Below are positions 1 through 11,700 of a stretch of DNA of 64,000 nucleotides, in pieces; within the stretch, counting starts at the first letter, position 1; each line of letters begins with the position of its first letter. A program made the position numbers and the translations under genes. Below the pieces are notes generated by a model. That model saw only the letters and a list, made by a program, of their open reading frames with translations. It was not told the origin of the DNA and made no database searches. The DNA comes from Monodelphis domestica (Eukaryota > Chordata > Mammalia > Didelphimorphia > Didelphidae). The stretch spans positions 70,629,252 through 70,693,251 of the forward strand of contig NC_077227.1 in the NCBI RefSeq assembly GCF_027887165.1, written 5' to 3'.

Positions 1-910
1 GCAACTGTAAGAAGGAGATAATAGCATCTGCCTCACAGGTATAATGATTAAAATAGTGGGAGAAATAAATTGTTACAGATAAAGAGTGTTTGGCTTAAAT
101 TGTGACCGCAGAAATATGGTTTCAAGACAGTGTCTTATTTTAAATCATATATAAGGTGGTCGCCAGGGGAAAATTCTCAAATATTAAATATACCCAAGTC
201 AGCTGGGTTTTATAGAGATTTTAATTAATGCAAACGAGGAATTAAAGAAAGAGAGAGAGAGGAAAAGGGAATAATGAGGAAAAAAAAGGCTAGGACAGCT
301 TAAGACAGCCTTAAGAGAGAGAGAGATCAGTCAGTCTTCAATCCACTCACCACAAGATTTGTCCCAAGCAAAATTCTAGTGTTCAGAGAGACACCAGTTC
401 AGCTTTGCCATCTCCAGAGAGAGATTCTTCTGACAGTCCCTGAGAGAGTCCCCTCTCTCAGCTTTTCATCTCCTTTTAAAGGGAATTTTCTCTTATGTCA
501 CCTCCCCTAAGTTCTAACATCTACCAATCACAGTAGACGTTTTCCAAAGGACAGACCATTCTTAATTCACACCTAAGTAGGCTTAAACTTTTGATTAAGT
601 TCACACCTGAAAAAACCTCTGAGTAAGTTCTCACCTCTTTGCTCCTTGTAAATTCACAAGTTGCCTGACCTTTATAGGTACTTAGCACCCTTTTGTATTA
701 GATCTAAAAATAGGCACAGCTTAAGAACTTTTGCCTTACTATAAGTATGGGTTTAAGTATTTTTCATTGTTCCGCAAGGAGTCTCTTCCCCTAAAGCAGG
801 CTTAAGTAGGGGTGGAGTAGAGGTCTTCACATTCCTGATCTAAGTCCCTTCATTGTTTAAATGGGGAATGGTCTTAACCAAATCTTATGAAGTAAGGTCT
901 GAGAATTTTT
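1..910. repeat. Possible LTR-like element in MYO9A intron
   Basis: Non-coding, with GA-rich tracts at about 240-330. Between 560 and 640 three near copies of an AATTCACACCT/AAGTTCACACCT/AAGTTCTCACCT motif occur in about 80 bp, and 'CTTAAG'-type words recur along 290-810. The look is of a marsupial LTR or MITE, but no TG...CA ends or target duplication could be fixed. Confidence 0.35.
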
Positions 911-914
911 TAAT

Positions 915-1020
915 GTTCGCACAGGGTTGTTGTGAATCTGAAATGAAATCATATATGTAAAGTGCTTAGGCACCTTTCCTGGTTCATAGTAGCTACTTAA
1001 TAAATTCATGTTCCCTTCCC
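915..1020 (+). repeat. MIR-type SINE 3' part
   Basis: Matches the MIR/Mar1 tail: GGGTTGTTGTGA, then ATATGTAAAGTGCTTAG, then a CATAGTAGCTACTTAATAAA ending. Confidence 0.7.
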
Positions 1021-1119
1021 TATCTGATGCGTCCTTTGTGATCTACTTCTAACATAAAGCCTTTCTTCTGACTATTTTGCCATACACTGATCTCTTGCTT
1101 CCTAAAATCAGTTAGGATT

Positions 1120-1315
1120 TATATGAAGGGTTCTTAATCTTTTTTTGTGTCGTGGACCCCTTTTGCAGTTTAGTGAAACTAGCAAGCCTTTTCTCAGAAT
1201 AATGTATTTAAGAACATAAAGTAAAATAGAGAGGGTACCAATTATATTGGAATACAATTGTCAAAATATTTTTTTATATCCATGCTCTCCCAGGTTAAGA
1301 ATCCTGATTAATAGT
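1120..1315 (+). repeat. Recurrent interspersed repeat, copy 1
   Basis: Begins GGGTTCTTAATCTTTTTTTG, includes TCGTGGACCCCTTTTGCAG and TCTCAGAATAATGT, and ends near GGTTAAGAATCCTGATT, so its ends are partly inverted. Related pieces lie at 4345-4445 and 37025-37110. It looks like an old DNA-transposon-type mammalian repeat; family not assigned. Confidence 0.6.
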
Positions 1316-1344
1316 TTGAACCAGTTCATTGAGAGCATATATCC

Positions 1345-2500
1345 TGTCTTTGTAAGCATTTATCAGGCACTGTAAAAAACAGGTAGCACTCATGTAATGA
1401 AAGAGTTTACATCCTAATTGAAGATAATACATTAGGGAGTAGAGAACAGGAAAGGGAGTTTAGGTCTGGAGAGTCACTGGTGTATAGAGCTATTAACCTT
1501 TTCAAGAGAATGATACTAATGATTTGATTACTATACCCAAAGGAAAAGGTATAAAGGAGAGGGTAAGGGGATGAAATATAAGGAGTTCATATTTGATGGC
1601 AGGCAGATAACTAGGTGGCACCATTCAAGGTGTGTTATAGTGAGGATTCTTTTGTACATTGAATGGACTGTTTGGTCTCTAAGATCCTTTCCTTCAGGGA
1701 GAGTGATATCAGGAAAGATTTCCTGTAAGAAGTGTGATTTGAACTGAATCTTAAAGAAAGTCAGGAAATCCAGGAGGCAGAAGTGAGGAGTAAGTACATT
1801 CTAGACATAGAGGAGCAATCATTAAAAAGAAAATGTTGGGAAATAGAACATTATGTGTATGAAGAACAGCAAGAAAATCAGTGTTCCTGGATTGTAGGGT
1901 ATGAGAAGATAAATAAGATTTTTAAAAATTAAAAGTGTAGATAGGAGCTAGGTTTTGAAAAGTTTTAGTACAGAATTTTGTTTGATCCTGAAGATAATAG
2001 GAAGCCTTTGGAGATTATTGAAGAATCAAGAAATTGTGGCAAGTGACACGGTCATTCTGAGTCGAGTGGAGGCTAGACTGGAGTGGGGAAAGATTTGAAG
2101 CAGGGAGACCTAGTAGAAGGCTATTAAAGTGACCTGGGTGAAAGGGGATGAAGACCTAAACTAGAGTGGTGTCAAACAAGGGTTTGAAAAATAGGGGTGG
2201 TGTCAAAGAAGAATAGAAAACATATCTTTGAGGAGTTGTCATGGTGGAAGTAACAAGTTTAGATGTGTGGGGTGAGTCAGGGAAAGAATCAAGGATGACT
2301 CCAAAAGAGCAGAGGAAACATTGACACTTAGTGGGTCTAATAAGATGAGAATCCAGCAGAGGAGATTAAGGAGCAGTCTAACAGGGAAGAAAAGCCAGGA
2401 GAGAACATCAGGAAAACCTAGCCAGGGGAGATTATCCAAGAAAAGATGTGTCAGATTCTAAAGAGGTCAAGAAGGCTGAGGATTATGAAAGGGCCATTAG
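1345..2500 (+). repeat. Long ancient mammal-wide repeat
   Basis: Carries a word order I recognise from a dispersed mammalian repeat: AGGCACTGT, TTACATCCTAATTG, GATTTGAACTGAATCTTAAAG, GAACAGCAAGAAAATCAGTG, GGAGATTATTGAAG, GGAAAGATTTGAAGCAGGGAG. It ends about 150 bp before the C1 exon. Similar pieces recur at 6290-6660. Family name not assigned. Confidence 0.55.
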
Positions 2501-2647
2501 ACAGGGCTAGGCCCAGGGAGGAAGTGAAGTAATGGCAGCCAAAAGTTGCCCCAAGTGTACATAAACCAGACAGGTGAAGGTGAAGCATCAATTAAGGTGT
2601 CCATCTCCCAGTTGTGGATTTGACGGAAGTGTTGTGTTTTGTCACAG

Positions 2648-2759
2648 GTGGAAGAACATAATGGGCACATCTTTAAGGCCACCCAATATAGTATCCCTAC
2701 CTACTGTGAGTACTGTTCTTCCCTTATATGGATAATGGACAGAGCTTCTGTTTGCAAAT
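2648..2759 (+). CDS. MYO9A: MYO9A exon: first part of C1 zinc-binding domain
   Basis: Acceptor ...TTTTGTCACAG and donor GTAAGT; the exon starts in phase 0 and ends after one base of a codon. It encodes H7, C20, C23 and C36 of the pattern H-x12-C-x2-C-x12-C-x2-C-x4-H-x2-C-x7-C, the zinc-ligand set of a C1 domain. In myosin IX the C1 domain sits directly before RhoGAP. Whether it binds diacylglycerol cannot be seen; many C1 domains of this kind are atypical. Confidence 0.95.
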
Positions 2760-5700
2760 GTAAGTGCCATTATTTACTTTGGGATTTTTTAACCTCTTAA
2801 AGTTTTTCTCTGTTCCTAAACTGCATTATTATTAATACATCCTATGCTCTGTAGAGATATTCCTGTGTTCTCTAAGACTGATAGGTTCAGATGTGTTGAA
2901 AACCTTTCAAATACAGTTCCATCAAGTAATCTGAATCTACTAACTGATGCTCAGCCTAAGCTAAAAAACTTACTATATATTAGGTACTAGAGATATAAAA
3001 ACACAATTAGACAACATAGGTCCCTTAAGGAGCAACTGGAGATAGACTCCTCTATTTTTTTGTGTGTGTCATTATCCATTAGCAGTCAAGGAGCCCACAC
3101 TCCCTGACATATGAATATTTCATCCACTCTGGCCTGGAATTGAAAGCCTTGGGCACACCATCACAAGAGCCATGTCAGGTGCTGCCATGATGCTCCAAGG
3201 AGCTCACAGCCTACCACATAACTTTTCTTCAGAAAGTCCCAATTCACCAAAAGGTTTACTCCCCTGTATCCCATTTTAACAAGAGAGGCAGTGTGGCTAG
3301 AGAGCCAACCTCTGGAGTCAGCAATAACTTCTTCCAAACCCTACCTCTAAAACATCTTAGCTGTGTGTGACTCCAGGTAAGTCACTTAATCTCTCAACAT
3401 CCCATGTAAAACTAAGATAAATTAACATTCTCTATCAATGACATTTCGACACCGAAGAAATCATAGTTCAGGGACACACATACACACACCCCACATCCCC
3501 CATGTTGTCTTCTAATTTATAATTCCTTTCAAATTTTGAAATTAAAACACTAATTGATATTCTTCATTACAATTTGATGAACTTGGGTTGATTTCTTGGT
3601 TTCTAGACATAATTAATTTTCCTGTTTTTGTGAACCTCACAGTAGTGTCCTCAGTTAAATATATACCTCGTATTTTATTTAAACCCAAATAGAAAAATAA
3701 TAAAAGGAATTCTCTTATTTTTTCCCACTAATCCATTATTCAGTATTTCTGTTAGTCCATAAAATTTTAAAGGAAATATGTTTAAACATTGATATGTAAC
3801 CGTGTTGTCTGGTCCTAGAAAAAATTAGACATTTTAATTTATTGTTGTCTTCTTGGTATTCTATTGGTCCTTCCTACCTCCCTCTACCCAGAGACTGTAT
3901 ATTTGAATCAGAATTGAACTGCCTCATGTATATTTCCTTTAAAAATGGCTTTCTGATTTATAAAATCATCATAAACTAATCCACATCAGTATGATAATGG
4001 ATACTAATGAGTTTAGAACATGTGTTGTCCTTCCAAGAATTTTTTTTGCTTTTCAACAGAGGCCACATAGAAATGATTCCAATATTGGGAATGACAAATA
4101 CAGTGTAAAGACAATAGGAAAATTTTTTAGGGAATGAGCACTAATTCTCAAGTCACATCATCAAGTCTGACATGTACCCCTCCTACTATGTAGAAAGTCA
4201 AAGGAACCACCAATTTTAGAATGTAATATAGAACTTTGTCATAGTCTATGAACTTTATTTTGAGTTTGCTCAAAATTTAACTTCAATTTATTTGAAAAGT
4301 AGGCTAATAGTCATACTAACAAAGCATCTCCTATATATATAAGAAATTCTTAACCTTTTTTTTGTGCCATTCTCAGAATAATGTTGTTAAATACATTTTT
4401 AAAAAGCCAACAACAACTTAAGAGACTTCAGGTTAAGAATTTCTGTTCTAAAAGATTGTGGTAAATTATACCAGGTAACTATCCAGAATTGTTATGTGAT
4501 ATTTTAGACCATTCATTTTAACATAAAAAAGTTCTGAGGAAAGCTATCACTTGTAAGCAGGTTTTTCATAATTCTGTTCCTTGCTGTTATTTTTCAGTAT
4601 GCAAGTATGCCTGCCACAAAAAGTGCTGCTTGAAAACTACAGCCAAGTGCTCTAAAAAGGTAGGGAGCTATTCACTTAGTGGGAGCTATTGTCATCCTTT
4701 GTAGGGATCACTCCAAGAAAACACTGGGCTGCCGTTCTGGGTATGGTTCTGGGTTAGAGAGAGCTTCAATAGATGTACTTGCTACCCTTATCCTACAGCA
4801 GTGGTTCTCAACCTTTCTAATGCTGTGACCTCACAGTACAGTTCCTCATGATGCAGTGACCCCAAACCAAAAAATTATTTTGGTGGCTACTTCAAAACTG
4901 TAATTTTGCTATAGTTATGATTCGGAATGTAAATACCTGATATGCATTGTGTATTCTCATTGCTACAAATTGAGAGGTTGAGAACCGCTGGCCTACAGCC
5001 AGATAGAAGCTAAATGTTAAATCTGAATATTCAGAAAATGGGATATAGCTAAAATGAGAGTATGCCAGATGGTGACAGAATTCACCATTGTAAAAATGTA
5101 CCTGCGTTTCCTTCACTGCTTAGAGAAGATACCTCAAAACTAGAACCTAGCCTCATATAGCTACCAATAGCATCACACCTCAGTCCTTTGTGGTTTCATC
5201 ATATAGTTTTTTCTCTCTTTGTTCAGAAAGATATGTTATTAGATTAACAAAATTTTGTGGAAAGAAACAAAGGTATTTTTAAAATTTCAATTTTATATTC
5301 AATTCCAAATTCTATCTCACTTCCTCCTTCCCCTCTCCCGTTCAGAAAATAAGAAAAACAAAATCTATTACCGACATGTAAAGTTAAGCAAAACAAATTT
5401 CCACATTAGTCATGTTCTAAAAATATATTTCTCACTCTGTACTCTTGAGAGCATTATTTCTCCATCTGGAGTGAGTAGCATGTTTTATTTTCCCCATCCA
5501 TCCTCCCCACCCCAAAATTATAATTGGTCATTATTCTGATCAAAGTTTAGCTAAAATTATTGCGAATAGTTGAGGGCTATAAATTTAAAACATGATTTGC
5601 CTTTGGACGAAAGGAACCCTCATTTTGCTTAATTTTATAAGCTTCTAGTTCTTATTCATAATTTTATAATCTCTCGTCATTATTTGTCAACTCTGAATAG

Positions 5701-8700
5701 TAGGCACATATCAACAGTTAAAATAATACTGGATTCCTGCAAATCTTTATTGAATTGTGTTTGTTATACATATAGATATGTTACAACTCATTTTTAGATT
5801 CTAACTATTTGTAAGTTAGGCAAGCAACACTTTCCCAAATAGAATGAACTTTGATTTAGAGATTTTAAAATATGTTTAATTTTAAAAGATCTTCAGTTTC
5901 AGTTATTTAAGTTTTTTAACCTTTTTCCCTTAAAAACTAATTTGAAAATTTTAATAAGTTCTTGAGTCAATCTTTGTACTTGCACAGATCTTGTCTTCTT
6001 GTTGTTCAGATGAACTCATATGAGCAGAACCATTACACTGCAAATATATACACAGTATAATTAAAAATAGAAATTCAACCTCAGCCAAAAAAGATTAAAC
6101 CAATGTCATCCAGCATTCCAGTGAAGAACAATGATTTAATTATAATAATTTTGGAATAGACATTATTGTTACTTTTCTAAAAATGACTTATAATTTTCAG
6201 AGTTCCCATACCTATATGTATTGTCAGGGACTGTGCATTTTTATATTAAAGGTATTGTCTACTTTCTCATTGCCTTCCATTTTAACATTTACTGATCAAA
6301 TGCTTAATGCATATCTGCTATCTGTATGCATAGGTGCTATGGAAGATACAAAAATCAATAAAACATCCCTATTCGTAACAGCCTGAAGAAGACAAAACAT
6401 AACATACATACACATGTATGCAGACATACATACATTTCTATAATAATAATACAATGAAAAGTATGAAAGTGTGGCTAAGTGAGCTAGAGTCCTTATAGGA
6501 CATCCAGAAAAGGAAACAATCACTCTCAGTTAAAGAAACAGGAAAAATTCCATGAATAAAGTAATATTTAAATAGTATGGGCAGATCAGGGGAGACCAGG
6601 GGAAAGGCTTTCCAAGAGGAAAAAATAATGTGAACAAAATCACAGAAGAGAAACAGATGGGATTCACTTGAAAAAATAGGATGTGGATAGTTTGTGTTGC
6701 CCTCTGTCCTTGTACTGTTACTTCACAGGAATAGAATGTATATCAGTAGTTGTCATGGTTTATGAGTGCCCACAAGGGAAGGGAATTTTGGATGTAAGCT
6801 GCCCCTTCAGTGCTTTGCACTTAACAGAAAATTCATTCTACTGCTTGTCAACAATTCTAAACCAGAAGAAATTAGCTTCACATCAGGAAATTGTCAGGAC
6901 TCTACCTTTTGAGAAATTAGAATTCATTTTAAATGTTTTTCTCAAATTTAAATGAATTTTAAAACTTTCTTCCACTTAGTATGATCCAGAACTTTCATCT
7001 CGACAGTTTGGGGTTGAACTGTCTAGATTAACCAGTGAAGAACGAACTGTTCCACTAGTGGTAGAGAAGCTAATAAACTACATTGAAATGCATGGATTGT
7101 ATACAGAGGGTATTTACCGAAAATCTGGCTCAACTAATAAAATCAAGGAGCTTCGTCAAGGTCTAGACACTGGTAAGGTAGAATATATATTTTTCAAAAC
7201 AAACCAGAGAGGAAAACAAACAATTGGGGGGTGGAGTGGGTGGAGGAGAGGGATTATATTAAAATGGGTCACATTGTCTTATAATTTTATAAGGCAATTT
7301 TCATTTAAAGTAGAATCATCTTAAATTACTCTATAGAAGTCCTTGAAAGTTTAGAATATAATCATACAAGTAGGCAAGTACTTCTCTTTGTGACTAAAAT
7401 AGAAACCAAGAACTAAACAACCTGATGCAATGAAAATAGTGGGGAACTTTGAAGTCGGAAGAACTATTTTCAAGGCCTACTTGTGGTATTCATTAGCTGT
7501 GGGACTTTAAACCATTCATTCAACTCCTCAAATTCCATTTTCTTATCTAAAATGAAGGTATTGATGTAATACTATGTCACAAGCTTGTTATGAGACTTAA
7601 AGGCACATGAGCAAGATACTTAAAAATTTGAAACTTTATATACTTTCGAGTTATTAGTGTCAACTCTGTCTATAATTTCCTACTTCACATTTACTGTAGA
7701 CTTCTAATGTGACCATGAGAAAATTATGATCCTCTTGCACTTCTGGTTTTTTTATTAGTAAAATGAGAGACCAAGAATGGATAACTTGGCTTCTTCTTTC
7801 TCTCTTACAATAGATCTTGACAGTGTAAATCTAGATGACTACAACATTCATGTCATTGCCAGTGTGTTCAAACAATGGCTTCGAGATTTGCCCAATCCTC
7901 TTATGACCTTTGAACTCTATGAGGAATTTCTGAGAGCAATGGGTAAGCACACAGTACCAAAATACTAAGAAGAACAGTTATGTGATGGTGTCCCACAGGA
8001 CTCAGAATTAGGGTTTCAACCCTAATCTTGTGTATTTTAATCAAGTATGGAATTAAATTTGACATCAAAGTAAAGGAATAAAGAAAAAGTATTACTTAAG
8101 GGATGCTTATAATGGGATATTAGGTATAGTTCTATATTTTCAGATGGCTCATTCACATTTCATTCATAATTTTACTTCATGTACTCTATGTGAGTTACCA
8201 GCTCCTTAGTTATAAAAGTCAAAAGATTTACCTCAAAAAATGTATTAAAGGGTTATATGGGTGAAAGGTATGGCTTATATTGATTATGAATGAGGGGTTA
8301 AGGACTGTATGTGTTTTAGTGTAATATGACAGATAAGGCCAGCTGGCTATTTTAGGCTGAGCCTAATAGGGTCCAGAGTGTAATCTCATGACTGGATTCT
8401 TAATGATTATTTCTCCTATGGGTGATTAATGTCTAAAATAACTGATTTAAACTATCTGCTCTTAAAGTAAAATGGATTTATTAACCAGATGACAATAGAT
8501 TTGTTTGTGAATAAAATTGCTCTTATTGGTATATATTTATGTCCACTGACTAGGACAACCGCTTTCCTTTTGGCACCATCCTTGGAAACTAAATAAGTAA
8601 TCAGAAAGTAACTTAATGAATTTAGAAATTTTAAAAAAAGTTGGATATTTGAGGTGGAATATTTTCAGTAAGCTATAGCAACTTAATGAGTCACCTCGTT

Positions 8701-11700
8701 TCCCTAAAGGGATATATCTGTCACAGAAAATATATACTTTTGTTTTGTACAGGGTTCTTGCTCCCTAGACCATTGTTGAAGGTATAATCCTTTCCAGCTC
8801 TCCTGTTTCTCTAGATTTTAATCATTATGACATCCTTCCTATCTCAATATATTTTGGTATCATTTGTAATTTTCACATTTGTAGCATATTTTCATATGTA
8901 ATATTTTCCCTTCATTTGTTTTCTGATGACATATGGAAAGGCATTTTAGTTCCGTCTGGACTTTCTCCAGATCACATTTTTAACTTGACATATTCAAAGA
9001 AAATGTTCTTCAGTTATCCATGATTTGGATATTTTTGTTTACTTCATATATAAAGATCTGAGCGTCATGTTTTTCCTAACTTTATTCTTAGCTATTAATG
9101 TCCAATGTTCTTTGGGCAAACTTTATGTCCATGCTTTGTACTCAAAATTGTGTATAAGGAACACCAGAGTGCTGACATTTACTCTGTCTCTGTCTGCCTG
9201 CCTGCCTGCCTGCCCGTCCATCCATGTCTCTGTCTCTGTCTGTCTGCTGTCTGTCTCTCTCTTTCTCTTTCTCCCCCCTTCCCTTTCTCCCTCCCAGCCC
9301 CCCCCCCCCCATCTCTCAGAGATGGAAAGATATTGAAAACTCACTTGCCTAACCATTCTTCAGAACTGGTCTATGATAATATGAGGAATGGACCACAACT
9401 TCTTAACCTTATTCATCCAGGAGAAAAATAAGAGTAGCAGATGCCATACTCATTCTTATTGGGTTCACTGTTTCTTTTAGGTCTGCAAGAAAGAAAGGAG
9501 ACCATCCATGGTGTATATTCTGTGATTGATCAGCTATCCCGAACACATCTTAACACTCTAGAACGCCTTATCTTCCATCTGGTCAGGTAATTGCTGGGGG
9601 GGGGGGGGGCTTCTTAATTGTTGAGAGCTCATACTTCAGTATTTTAGGGGAGAAGACTCCAATACCTATGCATTAGAATATCTGTTACTTTCTCCTAGTG
9701 CAAGGCAGGTAGATTTGCTCATCTGCTATAAGAAGAGTATACTCTCTGACCAGGCTTGCTATTATAGGATATTGTTTTCTTGGGCAATTAACAGTCTCAT
9801 TGTATTGTATTGGTATTTTGGTACTGTGTGCTTACCCATTGCTCTCAGAAATTCCTCATAGAGTTCAAAGGTCATAAAAGGATTGGGCAAATCCCAAAGC
9901 CATTGTTTGAACACACTGGCAATCATTGTAACTCATTCTTTCTGCCTCAAAGCAGCATGTCATGACTGACTAAATGTCCAAAGTTAATATCTTGGCCTGT
10001 TTAACTTCTGGGGTCAAAAGGATCCATGTATGTACCATTGCTATGTCTCACCTACTTAACAGGCCAAGATTCTAAGCAAGGATATTTTAGTTTCCACAAT
10101 TACTGGAAATGGCCAGGACTAATCTCTCACAATTTATGAAATGACAGTAGTCAACTGGAGGAAGGTAAACTCAGTCACAGTTAATCTGGTTTCTTGAGAC
10201 ATGGCAGTATAAGAACATTGTCTGTGAATACAGCATATTCAGGCTTTGTTTGGTGATCCTAAGAATCTCAAAGGAACGTTAAGATGAAACTTGCCAAATA
10301 ACCCAAAGAGCAATGACATATACCGTAGTCTACTTTGGATGGCTTTGTATGTGACATGGGCTTCAGTGTCCTTATTTGTTAAGTGAAAGCACTGGACTAA
10401 AGTGATTTATGAGGCCCCTTTCAAGCTCCAAAATTTATAACAATATTCATTCCAGAGGCAATGACCAGGGAAAGGCTACAATGACCCTTTAAATTAATGC
10501 AGATACCCTTCTAGATTCTCTTAAACCAATACCTTCCCGTCAACAATTATAATAGTAATAATAGGTGCCTTTTACATAACACTTTAAGACCTCCATACAT
10601 TATCTAATCCACTTTAGGACTTCCATACATTATCTAATTTAAGCCTCAGAAAATTTTATGGATGAGGAAACTGAAGTTCAGAGTGGCTTAGTGACTTGCT
10701 TGTGATCGCACAGCTCTCAAGAGGTTGAACTTGACCACAAGTCTTCCACACTCTTTCAGCAGGATGTCTCTTCATTGCTGCTACACTCTCTGTACCCAGA
10801 TCTTTATACAGTGATATGATCAGGCAGATTACCTTGGTGGGTGTTCTCTTTTCACTGTGGTCTTCTGGTTGGTCTGTTTTCTTCTTTAGGATTGCACTAC
10901 AGGAGGAAACCAACCGCATGTCTGCTAATGCCTTAGCCATTGTGTTTGCTCCCTGTATTCTCCGTTGCCCAGACACAACTGACCCACTACAGAGCGTGCA
11001 GGACATCAGCAAAACAACCACGTAAGAATTACTGCACTGTATATTTTCAAAAGCTCTGGGAACCATTCTGAGAACCAAGTTCTTAACAGTTATCTTAACT
11101 TGAAGTCATACATAGTGGGTGTTCTAACTTCCAAGTAAATAAAAAACAAGGGCTGGGCTTGTTTTGTGTTTTTGTAGGATAGTATTAGAATACCTGGATT
11201 TTCTTTTACTGCAGTTGAAAGAAGCCCCTCTGATTGCTTCATGTTCTTTCTCTTAGTACAGAGTCATTTTTGTCAGTCGTTTTTCAGGAAACCTGTCTTT
11301 GAAATGTGTCTCATTTGGGGATTACATATGGTCCCAAATAATTTCTGACTGACCATTCCTATTTTATATATCTTCTGCTTCCCTGAAACTGAAATACAAA
11401 GCCCCATGACTAAATTCTGGTCAAAGCCCAAGAAAAAGACAAGTTCAGAAAATGGTCTCAATTTTTCAGATTGTTCATCCTTGCCATGACCCTTCTCAGG
11501 GAACTGCTGAAGAGTTCTTATGTTAACTTTTCTTAAACTCTTAGAGGAATTTTTTCTTCTGCTGAAATTATTAATAGACTCACTCCTTGCAAGCCCCTTC
11601 CCTGAATCTCACCTAAAACTGGGCCCAAGTCTTGCTTCATTCTAGCACAGCTGACCAAGAGCTTTGAGTTACTCTTTAATCTCTTCTTTTTCCAGCTGTG

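Noticed and set aside
2239..2682. Two minus-strand open frames next to the C1 exon
   Set aside because: They fall in ancient repeat and antisense to the exon; no domain.
10656..11078. 140-codon minus-strand frame
   Set aside because: Antisense to a MYO9A RhoGAP exon and partly MIR sequence.
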